Positions 35,296-43,196 of a stretch of 64,000 nucleotides of DNA are shown here, one piece after another; position 1 is the first letter of the stretch, and each line of letters begins with the position of its first letter. Where the stretch lies: positions 124,001 to 188,000 of the forward strand of contig JAEWJT010000011.1 in assembly GCA_023386345.1 (NCBI GenBank). The letters are read 5' to 3'. Origin of the DNA: Bacillota bacterium (lineage in GTDB: Bacteria > Bacillota > Clostridia > Tissierellales > Sedimentibacteraceae). The notes under the pieces are model-generated. The model was not told where the DNA came from, searched no databases, and was given only the letters and a program-made list of their open reading frames with translations. The translations under genes and the position numbers were made by a program.

Positions 35296-36522
35296 TTATT
35301 TTAATGGCACTGTTACTTCACTTGCAAATATACCTGGTTCGTTTTGGAGATTTAGATAACCATTGTACTTGTCAATCAAAATTTTGACACGCTTCATTCC
35401 CAGACCATGCTCACCACGTTTTGTTGAGATATAATTTCTTTCGTTAAAATTTAGTTCTTCTTTAGCTGAATTTTGTATTGATATATATAACTGTTCTTTT
35501 ATCATCGCTATGTAAATTCTTATAAACCTTCTATTTTCCTCAATTTTCATGCAGGCTTCAACTGCATTATCTAATAGATTTCCTAAAATTACGCACATAT
35601 CAATGTCTGTTATTACAATTTCCTCTGGCAATTCAGCCTTGCATATAACATCTATATTTCTATTTTTAGCTATTGAAATTTTACTGTTTAATACAGCATC
35701 TGCCATGAGATTTCCAGATTTTACATATGAATCTACACGACTTAAGTCTTTTTCTAATTCTGAAAGATATTGCTGCACCTCATCAAGCTGACCTAGTGCT
35801 AAATGGGCTTTTATTGCTTGCAAATGGCTATGATAGTCATGTCTCCAGCCTCTCATGTTTAGGTATATATTTTTGATTTCCTCATATTGATTGTGCAGTA
35901 CATTCTGTTGAAAATAAAGGGTAGTTTTTTCAAAGCTTGATTGATAATTTTTAAATATAACCTCAAGCAACCAAAATATGAGCGTTGCTAATACTCCTAA
36001 TATTTGATAATTTATAGGATTAAAATATATGTAGGTGGAACCCTCTGTATTTGTTACTACAGCGTTTAAAGGAATCATAGTAGCGGCTATGATAATTACA
36101 TAAATTGATATTACAAGGATTCCATTTATTTTATTTAAGTATTTTCTATGACTTGACAATCTTATAAAACAAAACAGGAGCATAGCCTCATAAATCATTA
36201 GATACGAGTATCCACTATGCAGTTTAAATAGTGCGCCGATAATTATAACAGCTATTCCATACGAAATTGTTTTCTTCCATTGCAAAGCAAAAGATTCTTC
36301 ATCATAGAACAAAACAAACAGCAGCATGATTATAGATATAAGTGTCCATGCAAGAAATTCATATACAAAGCTTGGAAACCAAACAATAACAATCAGAATA
36401 ATAGAACTACAAATAAGTATTGTTATAAGATTTTTTAGCTTTCCTTTTTGAATAATACCGATATTATAAACATAATAAAAATACATTAGAACTAAAGCTA
36501 AATTTAAAGTCAGAACATACAT
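35296..36522 (-). CDS. AgrC-like sensor histidine kinase
   Basis: The 408-residue protein has six to seven transmembrane helices in the first 190 residues, without an extracellular domain. A phosphoacceptor region (WRHDYHSHLQAIKAHLALGQ) and a GHKL ATPase follow (GNLLDNAVEAC as N-box, KRGEHGLGMKRVK as G-box). This is the HPK10/AgrC class, which senses peptides with its membrane part. It overlaps the response regulator gene by 13 bases. A cognate peptide gene was not seen next to it. Confidence 0.88.
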   Translation of the reverse strand: MYVLTLNLALVLMYFYYVYNIGIIQKGKLKNLITILICSSIILIVIVWFPSFVYEFLAWTLISIIMLLFVLFYDEESFALQWKKTISYGIAVIIIGALFKLHSGYSYLMIYEAMLLFCFIRLSSHRKYLNKINGILVISIYVIIIAATMIPLNAVVTNTEGSTYIYFNPINYQILGVLATLIFWLLEVIFKNYQSSFEKTTLYFQQNVLHNQYEEIKNIYLNMRGWRHDYHSHLQAIKAHLALGQLDEVQQYLSELEKDLSRVDSYVKSGNLMADAVLNSKISIAKNRNIDVICKAELPEEIVITDIDMCVILGNLLDNAVEACMKIEENRRFIRIYIAMIKEQLYISIQNSAKEELNFNERNYISTKRGEHGLGMKRVKILIDKYNGYLNLQNEPGIFASEVTVPLK

Positions 36523-37226
36523 ATTTCACCTCTATAATAATTCAAGAAAGCTCTATTTAATTCTTCCCATTTTCCTCTTGCGATAGGAATAAGAAGAGCA
36601 TTGATTTTTACATCTGTTTTAGATATAGATGATATATGTAGTATATTGACAATGTATGAACGATGACACTTGTAGAAAAAACTTTGATTTAGCTCGTTTT
36701 CAATCGTGCTTATACCTTTTTTAATTTCATATTTGCCATTGTCAGTATATACAAGGCTCTTACGCCCCGTGCTTTCTATATATAATATATCTCTTTCATT
36801 TACCTTAACAATCTCATTATCTATTTGTAAAAAAATATAAGGCTCTGATTTTTGCATATTTTTATAAGCTCTGTCAAGAGCAAGTTCTAACTTTTTTTGT
36901 TCTACTGGTTTTAGAATATAGTCTATTGCTTGAACGTGATATCCTTCAAATACGAAGTCCTTGATGCCAGTTATAAATATTATTGACAGCTTGTCTCCTA
37001 ATTCCCTTAATTTTTTTGCCAAAGATATACCATCAAGTTCTTTCATTTGAATGTCTAAAAGCAATATATCAAAACCCTTATCGTCTTCGTAAGCAAATAA
37101 AAAAGCTTCTGCACTTGAATATGTGGTTATTTCAGCCTGCAGCTTATTCTCACTAAGCCAAACTAAGCAGTATTTTTCTAATAAATTTAATTGAAGCTTT
37201 TCATCATCACAAATTGCTATTTTCAA
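36510..37226 (-). CDS. LytTR-type response regulator (AgrA-like)
   Basis: The protein of about 238 residues has a receiver domain (KIAICDDEKLQL, phosphorylated Asp in DILLLDIQMK, Lys in DYILKPVEQ) and a C-terminal LytTR DNA-binding domain (DILYIESTGRKSLVYTDNGK to YKCHRSYIVNI). LytTR proteins bind paired 9-base repeats upstream of target genes; the exporter operon is the natural candidate target. TTG at 37226 gives the usual KIAICDDE start and has GGTTGGTG upstream. GTG 37235 and TTG 37238 are alternatives. Confidence 0.88.
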   Translation of the reverse strand: MKIAICDDEKLQLNLLEKYCLVWLSENKLQAEITTYSSAEAFLFAYEDDKGFDILLLDIQMKELDGISLAKKLRELGDKLSIIFITGIKDFVFEGYHVQAIDYILKPVEQKKLELALDRAYKNMQKSEPYIFLQIDNEIVKVNERDILYIESTGRKSLVYTDNGKYEIKKGISTIENELNQSFFYKCHRSYIVNILHISSISKTDVKINALLIPIARGKWEELNRAFLNYYRGEICMF

Positions 37227-37349
37227 CTTATTCACCAACCTTTAACAATATAATACTATATTATTTCTTTATTTATTGCAACTAAAAATTGTTAAAAATA
37301 TTTGTGATTAATTTGGTGCAGCCTATTTAACAAAAGTAAAATATTTGCA

Positions 37350-37378
37350 TTGACATAATTGTAAATTGCAATTAAACT
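37350..37378 (+). promoter_or_regulatory. Promoter of the cardiolipin synthase gene
   Basis: TTGACA at 37350 with TAAACT at 37373 and a 17-base spacer, 46 bases before the start codon. Confidence 0.65.
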
Positions 37379-37423
37379 ATACATTAAGAATATGTATCAT
37401 TTATTGCAGAGAGGATAATTAAG

Positions 37424-38899
37424 ATGTTTAACATACTCGATTTAATTTTTAGTAAATTTGAACCACTTTTAATTTCATATTTGCTTAATATAGCTTTAGC
37501 TTTTGTAATTATATTTTTGGAAAGAAAAGATCCTATTGCAACTTTGGCATGGTTGCTGGTCTTGTTGCTTCTTCCGGGAGTTGGATTTATTTTATATCTT
37601 TTTTTGTCACAGAATTTCAGCAGGAAAAAGATGTTTAAGATGAAAGCTAATGCTCAGAGGACATTCGGAGATTTTTTAAATATTCAGCAAGAAGAATTTA
37701 ATTCTGGAAAATTGGATTTTAAAGATAAAAGATTGGAAACACACAGAGATATTGTAAAGATGAATTTGTTTAGGAATCAAGCTTTTTTCACTCAAAATAA
37801 TGATGTTCAAATTTTTACTGATGGACAGAAAAAATTTGATGAGCTTTTTAGGTGTATAGAAAATGCTAAAGAGAGTATTCATGTGCAATATTATATAATA
37901 AAATATGATGATTTAGGAAAGAAGCTAATTTCACTGCTGGAGAAAAAAGCAGAAGAGGGAGTAGAGGTTAGACTTTTATACGACTGCGTCGGTTCAAGGC
38001 ATTTGCTGAGAATTCATGTGAAAGCTTTAATTAATGCTGGCGGAAAGGTTGGAAGATTTTTTCCTAGCTTTTTTAGACATTTAAATTTAAAAATTAACTA
38101 TAGAAATCATAGAAAAATAGTAGTTATTGATGGACAAATTGGATTTGTTGGTGGATTTAATGTTGGAAATGAATATTTAGGACTTAAAAAAAGATTTGGA
38201 TACTGGAGAGATACTCATATTAAAATAACAGGCTTAGCTGTTACAGATTTGCAAAAGAGATTTTTCCTCGATTGGAGCAATGCCACTAGAGAAGATTTGA
38301 ATTATCAGCCTAAATATTTTCCTCCGTTGGAGGAGGGGGAGGGTGCCGGTGATGTTGCAGTGCAGATTGTAACTAGTGGACCTGATCAAACTGATGAAAT
38401 TATCAAGCAAAATTATATTAAACTTATAGATTCTGCGCAGGAAAGTATATTAATTCAAACACCGTATTTTATTCCAGATGCCAGTGTTATGGAAGCTATT
38501 AAAATAGCTGCTTCATCTGGAGTAGATGTGCAGATAATGATACCAAATAAGCCTGACCATATGTTTGTATATTGGGCAACATACTACAACATAGGAGAGC
38601 TTTTAAAATATGGAGTCAAGATTTACACATATGAAAAAGGCTTTATGCACGCTAAGACCTTAGTTATTGATGGGACTGTATCGACAGTTGGAACTGCTAA
38701 CTTTGACATGAGGAGTTTTAAACTTAATTTTGAGATTATTGCTATAATATATGATACCTTAAAATCAACGGAATTAAAAAAGAGCTTTGAAGAAGATATA
38801 AATTATTCGTTACAGATTACTCAAGAGCTGTATTTGCAAAGAGGAATAACAATAAGAATTAAAGAATCAATATCGAGATTGTTGTCTCCTTTATTATAA
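37424..38899 (+). CDS. cls: Cardiolipin synthase
   Basis: The enzyme joins two phosphatidylglycerol molecules to form cardiolipin and glycerol at the membrane. The 491-residue protein has two N-terminal membrane helices (about 10-30 and 38-58, PIATLAWLLVLLLLPGVGFI) and two phospholipase-D HKD motifs: HRKIVVID near residue 229 and HAKTLVID near 409. Both are intact. Length and order match bacterial ClsA/YwnE-type enzymes. GAGAGGA precedes the ATG. The gene is monocistronic between its own promoter and a bidirectional terminator. Confidence 0.95.
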   Translation: MFNILDLIFSKFEPLLISYLLNIALAFVIIFLERKDPIATLAWLLVLLLLPGVGFILYLFLSQNFSRKKMFKMKANAQRTFGDFLNIQQEEFNSGKLDFKDKRLETHRDIVKMNLFRNQAFFTQNNDVQIFTDGQKKFDELFRCIENAKESIHVQYYIIKYDDLGKKLISLLEKKAEEGVEVRLLYDCVGSRHLLRIHVKALINAGGKVGRFFPSFFRHLNLKINYRNHRKIVVIDGQIGFVGGFNVGNEYLGLKKRFGYWRDTHIKITGLAVTDLQKRFFLDWSNATREDLNYQPKYFPPLEEGEGAGDVAVQIVTSGPDQTDEIIKQNYIKLIDSAQESILIQTPYFIPDASVMEAIKIAASSGVDVQIMIPNKPDHMFVYWATYYNIGELLKYGVKIYTYEKGFMHAKTLVIDGTVSTVGTANFDMRSFKLNFEIIAIIYDTLKSTELKKSFEEDINYSLQITQELYLQRGITIRIKESISRLLSPLL

Positions 38900-38917
38900 A
38901 AATATAAAGAAGCGATA

Positions 38918-38962
38918 ATAAAAACAGACCCTTTAGTTTAAAGACTAATGGGTCTGTTTTAT
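38918..38962 (+). terminator. Bidirectional terminator
   Basis: AAAACAGACCCTTTAGT pairs with ACTAATGGGTCTGTTTT. T-rich tails on both sides can end cls (plus) and the permease gene (minus). Confidence 0.85.
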
Positions 38963-38987
38963 AATTAGAGAGGTATTTGCTTGAAAG

Positions 38988-40352
38988 TTATATCTTTACA
39001 ACAGCTACTAAAATAAAGTTTATTATAAATAATATTGTTGAAACCCAAAGTATTGGATGTATGTTTTTTAATTCTTTCTTGAATATTTTTACTAAAAGAT
39101 AGAAAATAAATCCTGTTCCAATTCCGTAAGAAATACTATAAGAAAGAGCCATGAATATACCAGCGAAGAATGCTGGTATAGCCTCTTCAAAATCATCCCA
39201 CTTAATCTCTGAAAATGCTGATAACATCATCATACCTACTGCGACTAACGCAGGAGCTGTAGCTGCAGAAGGAACTGCACGTACAAAGCTTGCGAAGAAT
39301 GCACTTATAGCAAAGCAAATTGAAACGACTACACTTGTTAAACCAGTACGACCACCAGCACCTATTCCAGCTGCACTTTCTACATATGTAGTAGTGTTTG
39401 ATGTTCCAAATATAGCTCCTATTGATGTTGCAATAGCATCTGCAAAGAGAGCCTTGTCCATTTTTGACTTAAAGCCAGAATTGCTTTCTAATGCTTTTTC
39501 ATCTTCTTCAGTGAAGATTCCAGTTCTTCTTCCAGTTCCGATAAATGTTCCAAGAGTATCAAATGTATCTGATAAGCTGAACGAGAATATTGTAATTAGA
39601 ACGATTGGAAGCTTAGAAATATCTTTAAATAAGGATAAAATACCTACCTCTTTGTTAAATATTGCTCCAAATGTTGTAGGAAGTGCTGCACAAGCATCAC
39701 TAAAGCTTACAGTGTTAGCTGTGGTAGTTACACCCATAGGAATTCCTATCAAAGTTGTTACTATTATACTGATTAATATAGCACCTTTAACTTTTAATAT
39801 TAAGAGAACTAATGTAAGGGTAAGTCCTATTAAGAATAACCAAAGAGTAGGATTGTTAAGATGTGACATAGCAGGAACTCCAGCTGCAAAATTTAAAGCT
39901 CCTACATTTAATAAACCTATGTAAGCTATAAATACTCCTATACCTCCGCCAATAGCATTTTGCAAACTGCGAGGTATAGATTTTATTATGTGTTTACGAA
40001 TTTTTGTAACAGTGATTATGATATTTACAATTCCGCATATAAATACCATTGATAATGCTTGCTGCCATGAAAATTTAAGTCCGTTGCAAACAGTATATAC
40101 AAAGAATGCGTTAAGTCCCATTCCCGGAGCTTGAGCATAAGGAACATTGGCAAGAAGTCCCATAACAAGTGTTCCTATAATTGATGATATAATGGTTGCA
40201 AGAAATACTGCACCCCACTCCATTCCAGATTCAGCAAGTGTATTTGGATTTACAACGATGATATAAGACATCGCAAAGAATGTTGTAAGACCAGCAATAA
40301 CCTCTGTTCCTACATTTGTTTTGTTTTCCTTTAGTTTAAAAAACTTTTCCAT
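38988..40352 (-). CDS. AzgA/NCS2-type purine permease
   Basis: The 454-residue protein has about 12-13 hydrophobic helices. Family landmarks include AGLTTFFAMSYIIVVNPNTL, NVPYAQAPGMGLNAFF and GTSNTTTYVESAAGIGAGGR. AzgA-like proteins import hypoxanthine, guanine or adenine with protons. No purine riboswitch is recognisable upstream, unlike many Firmicute relatives. ATG at 40352 is chosen because GAAAGGA lies just before it; a longer frame to 40388 lacks a ribosome site. Confidence 0.9.
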   Translation of the reverse strand: MEKFFKLKENKTNVGTEVIAGLTTFFAMSYIIVVNPNTLAESGMEWGAVFLATIISSIIGTLVMGLLANVPYAQAPGMGLNAFFVYTVCNGLKFSWQQALSMVFICGIVNIIITVTKIRKHIIKSIPRSLQNAIGGGIGVFIAYIGLLNVGALNFAAGVPAMSHLNNPTLWLFLIGLTLTLVLLILKVKGAILISIIVTTLIGIPMGVTTTANTVSFSDACAALPTTFGAIFNKEVGILSLFKDISKLPIVLITIFSFSLSDTFDTLGTFIGTGRRTGIFTEEDEKALESNSGFKSKMDKALFADAIATSIGAIFGTSNTTTYVESAAGIGAGGRTGLTSVVVSICFAISAFFASFVRAVPSAATAPALVAVGMMMLSAFSEIKWDDFEEAIPAFFAGIFMALSYSISYGIGTGFIFYLLVKIFKKELKNIHPILWVSTILFIINFILVAVVKI

Positions 40353-40610
40353 GATAATTCCTTTCTTTAATAAAATAATTATAGACATATTGTACTAAAT
40401 TTTTTAGACATTAGCAATAGCAAATCAGAAAAAAATTAAAAAATTTTTAAAAAAATCTACTAAAATGTGGTAAAAAAGACTTTAAACACGAATGATGTAT
40501 AAATAAAATGTTATTAATATTCGAAATGCGAAAACTTTATAAAAAAAGCTATAAAAATATATTTCAAAAAACTTTATAAAAATATGTAGGCTTTACGAAA
40601 ATACTCTATA
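40353..40610. other. AT-rich spacer upstream of the purine permease
   Basis: The stretch is mostly A and T with two copies of an AAAACTTTATAAAAA-like 14-base repeat (about 40529 and 40567). No gene, conserved aptamer or clear promoter was found. Confidence 0.5.
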
Positions 40611-40643
40611 AAAAAAACGCCCTATAGGAACAGAGCGTTTTTA
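40611..40643 (-). terminator. Terminator of the ferritin gene
   Basis: AAAACGCCCT pairs with AGAGCGTTTT around a short loop, with a T-run on the minus strand. Confidence 0.75.
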
Positions 40644-40667
40644 CTAAAAATTTTTATTGCTAGTAAA

Positions 40668-41180
40668 TTACAATACTAATGAAGGTGGAGCATATACTCT
40701 TGTACCTAGCTCGTTATCCAGCAAATACAATCCTTTAGAGTCTGAGCCAAATAAATCCATTTTTTTGATTAAATCTTCAGCGTTTGTCTCTTCTTCACCT
40801 TGTTCTTTTACAAACCAGTCTAAGAACTGCATAGTTCTGAAATCCTTGTTTGTGTATGCTGCATCATATATTGTATGAATTGATTCTGTAACAAATTGCT
40901 CGTGGTCTAAGCCCATTACTAAAGGCTCTCTATTGTTTAGAAATTGAGTAGTTGGAGAATCAATTGTTTTTAGTGTAATCTTTAGACCATTATTTTGCAT
41001 ATATTTTACAAATAATAAAGCATGATCTCTTTCCTCTTGAGCTTGAATTTGATACCAATTTGCAAATCCGTTTAATCCTTGATCAACATAATGATTTGCA
41101 ATTTCCATATACAAGTAAGCTGAAAAAAGCTCCTTATTAATTTGATCATTCAATAATTTTGATACATTTTCATTTATCAT
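40668..41180 (-). CDS. Ferritin (FtnA-type)
   Basis: The 170-residue protein is a non-heme ferritin. Ferroxidase ligands appear in NKELFSAYLYMEIANH, AQEERDHALLF (the EExxH pair near residues 49-53) and KEQGEEETNAEDLI. The four-helix order matches bacterial ferritins, which store iron as a 24-mer mineral cage and limit oxidative damage. GGAGGT lies before the ATG. It is monocistronic with its own terminator. Confidence 0.95.
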   Translation of the reverse strand: MINENVSKLLNDQINKELFSAYLYMEIANHYVDQGLNGFANWYQIQAQEERDHALLFVKYMQNNGLKITLKTIDSPTTQFLNNREPLVMGLDHEQFVTESIHTIYDAAYTNKDFRTMQFLDWFVKEQGEEETNAEDLIKKMDLFGSDSKGLYLLDNELGTRVYAPPSLVL

Positions 41181-41317
41181 AATTTGTAACCTCCATATAA
41201 ATTTTTTATAATTTTAATTGTTTATACTAATAATATACCACAAAAAAATAAATTCAAACACTTATTGATTATTACATAAATTTAATATATAATCTAATTT
41301 GAATATTATTAAAATAA

Positions 41318-41412
41318 CAGGTGTTAGCGTGAAAAAGGATATTCACGTTTATATTTATGATGCCAATACAATGTCTTGATGTAATCGAGACTATGGCATA
41401 ATGAGAGGTATT
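41318..41412 (+). repeat. Hairpin/Shine-Dalgarno element, copy 3
   Basis: The hairpin CGTGAAAAAGGATATTCACG is followed by TTTATGATGCCA, a longer loop, TGGCATAATGAGAGG and the ATG at 41413. The same order occurs in copies 1 and 2 inside the ATPase operon. Confidence 0.6.
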
Positions 41413-42387
41413 ATGATTAAATTAACTATTAGTGGAAATGAAAAAGAGCAAAGACTTGATAGATTTTTAAAAAAATATTTAAAAAACGCATCACTTGGCT
41501 ATATTTACAAGCTAATCCGCAAGGATGTAAAAATCAATGGTAAAAGAGGAAACATTGAAACCATGTTATCTGAGGGTGATGAGATAAGCTTATACATTAA
41601 TGATGAAGAGCTAGAAAGTCTAACAAAGAGTAAAAAGCATGTGAAGTCTAAAAAGCAATTTAATATTGCATATGAGGATGAAAATATTTTGATTGCTGAG
41701 AAACCATTTGGGCTTTTAACCCATGGGGATGCTACCGAAAAGAAAAATCATCTTGCAAATCAAGTGATTTCATATCTCATAGAAAAGGGAGATTATGTTC
41801 CAAGGATAGAACGCACCTTTGTTCCATCTCCGGTTAATAGGCTAGACAGAAACACTACAGGGCTTGTTTTGTTTGGGAAAAACAATAAGTCATTGCAGAC
41901 ACTTAATAAAATGATAAGAGAAAGAGGCTATATCAATAAGTATTATTTAACAATAGTTTCTGGAAACTTGAAAGAAGACTTAATTCTTAGAGATAAGATG
42001 GAAAAGGACGAAAGAAAAAATATGGTTAAGGTCTTGCCAGAAGATTACGAAGATGGTAAAATAATGGAAACAATAGCAAGACCCATTAAATATAGCAATG
42101 GTTTTACTTTGGTAGAAGTTGAGCTTGTGACAGGTAGAACGCATCAAATTAGGGCCCATTTGGCAAGGGCGGGGTATCCGATTATAGGTGATGCAAAATA
42201 TGGACATTCAGGAGTAAATAGAAAAATAGAGGCAGATTTTGAACTTACTACACAATTTTTACATGCTTATAGACTGTCATTTGTAGGTGCAGAGGAGCCT
42301 TTGGAATATTTAGTAGGAAAAAATGTTGTAGCAGAGCTTCCACAAAATCTAGAAATGATTAAAAATTCTATTTTGGGGTATGAATAA
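41413..42387 (+). CDS. RluA-family pseudouridine synthase
   Basis: The 324-residue protein has an N-terminal S4 RNA-binding domain (about 1-60, QRLDRFLKKYLKNASLGYIY) and a catalytic domain with the aspartate motif NRLDRNTTGLVLFGK. It also shows GRTHQIRAHLARAGYPIIGD. It isomerises uridine in 23S rRNA or tRNA; the exact target position is not readable. ATG at 41413 is preferred over 41401 because GAGAGG, part of the repeat element, lies just upstream. Confidence 0.92.
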   Translation: MIKLTISGNEKEQRLDRFLKKYLKNASLGYIYKLIRKDVKINGKRGNIETMLSEGDEISLYINDEELESLTKSKKHVKSKKQFNIAYEDENILIAEKPFGLLTHGDATEKKNHLANQVISYLIEKGDYVPRIERTFVPSPVNRLDRNTTGLVLFGKNNKSLQTLNKMIRERGYINKYYLTIVSGNLKEDLILRDKMEKDERKNMVKVLPEDYEDGKIMETIARPIKYSNGFTLVEVELVTGRTHQIRAHLARAGYPIIGDAKYGHSGVNRKIEADFELTTQFLHAYRLSFVGAEEPLEYLVGKNVVAELPQNLEMIKNSILGYE

Positions 42388-42475
42388 TGTAATGGACAAC
42401 ATAGAATATTTTGTGATATAATATTTATTCATAGGACTTATAATAAATATTTTAAAATAAAGGGAAGGTGAAATT

Positions 42476-43129
42476 ATGTTAGTTAAAGCAATAATGATTC
42501 CATTTAATCAACTTCAATGTCTTTCTGTTGAGAATACAATCGAAGAAGCATTGAACATCACAGAGGAAAATAGACTTTTGTCTTTACCTGTTGTTGATGG
42601 AAAAAAATTTATAGGTATTTTATCAAAAGAAAATATTTATGAAGAATATTTTAAAAACTATGAGGCCTTATCTAAAGTTGACTTCTTGAATAAAAAAGTA
42701 AAGGATTTAGTAAAAAGCAAGATTATGACAATTAATCAAGACGTGCCAATAGAGGATGCAGCTGCTATTTTTATTACATCAAAATATCGCTTTATTCCTA
42801 TAGTAGATGACAATGATGACATGATAGGAATAATAACTCATCAATCCATATTCAAGCAATATCAAAAGATATTTGGAGAGAGAGTGAATGTATTAACTGT
42901 ATATACAAGCAATTTCAAAGGTGTTATGGCGAAAATGACTGATACCATAGCTAAGGCTGGAGGAAATATTAAAAATATTGTTCAAATAGACACAAATGTT
43001 ATGAATTTGCAGGAAATATACCTAAGTGTTGAGTGTGAGGACTTTGAAAAGGTCGTTATGGCATTGAAGAAAAATGGCTTTAATGTTAGAACTGCAATAA
43101 AGGATGACGGAACTGAGATAAATTATTAA
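42476..43129 (+). CDS. Paired CBS domains with C-terminal ACT-like domain
   Basis: The 217-residue protein has two CBS domains (about 1-60 and 75-140; LPVVDGKKFIGILSKENIY and FIPIVDDNDDMIGIITHQS). An ACT-like fold follows (VLTVYTSNFKGVMAKMTDTI). AcuB-like CBS-ACT proteins bind adenine nucleotides and small ligands and regulate metabolism; ligand and partner are unknown here. AGGGAAGG lies before the ATG. It sits alone between the rluA-type gene and a terminator. Confidence 0.85.
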   Translation: MLVKAIMIPFNQLQCLSVENTIEEALNITEENRLLSLPVVDGKKFIGILSKENIYEEYFKNYEALSKVDFLNKKVKDLVKSKIMTINQDVPIEDAAAIFITSKYRFIPIVDDNDDMIGIITHQSIFKQYQKIFGERVNVLTVYTSNFKGVMAKMTDTIAKAGGNIKNIVQIDTNVMNLQEIYLSVECEDFEKVVMALKKNGFNVRTAIKDDGTEINY

Positions 43130-43160
43130 AAAAACAGAGGGAGAAGCCCTCTGTTTTTTT
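43128..43160 (+). terminator. Bidirectional terminator
   Basis: AAAACAGAGGG and CCCTCTGTTTTTTT form a strong hairpin with T-runs on both sides, between the convergent CBS and glucosaminidase genes. Confidence 0.9.
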
Positions 43161-43196
43161 ATCACATAGGAAAACTATTTTTCCTGTGTTTACTCT

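Noticed and set aside
40353..40610. Purine riboswitch before the permease gene
   Set aside because: Conserved aptamer junction motifs could not be found on the minus strand.
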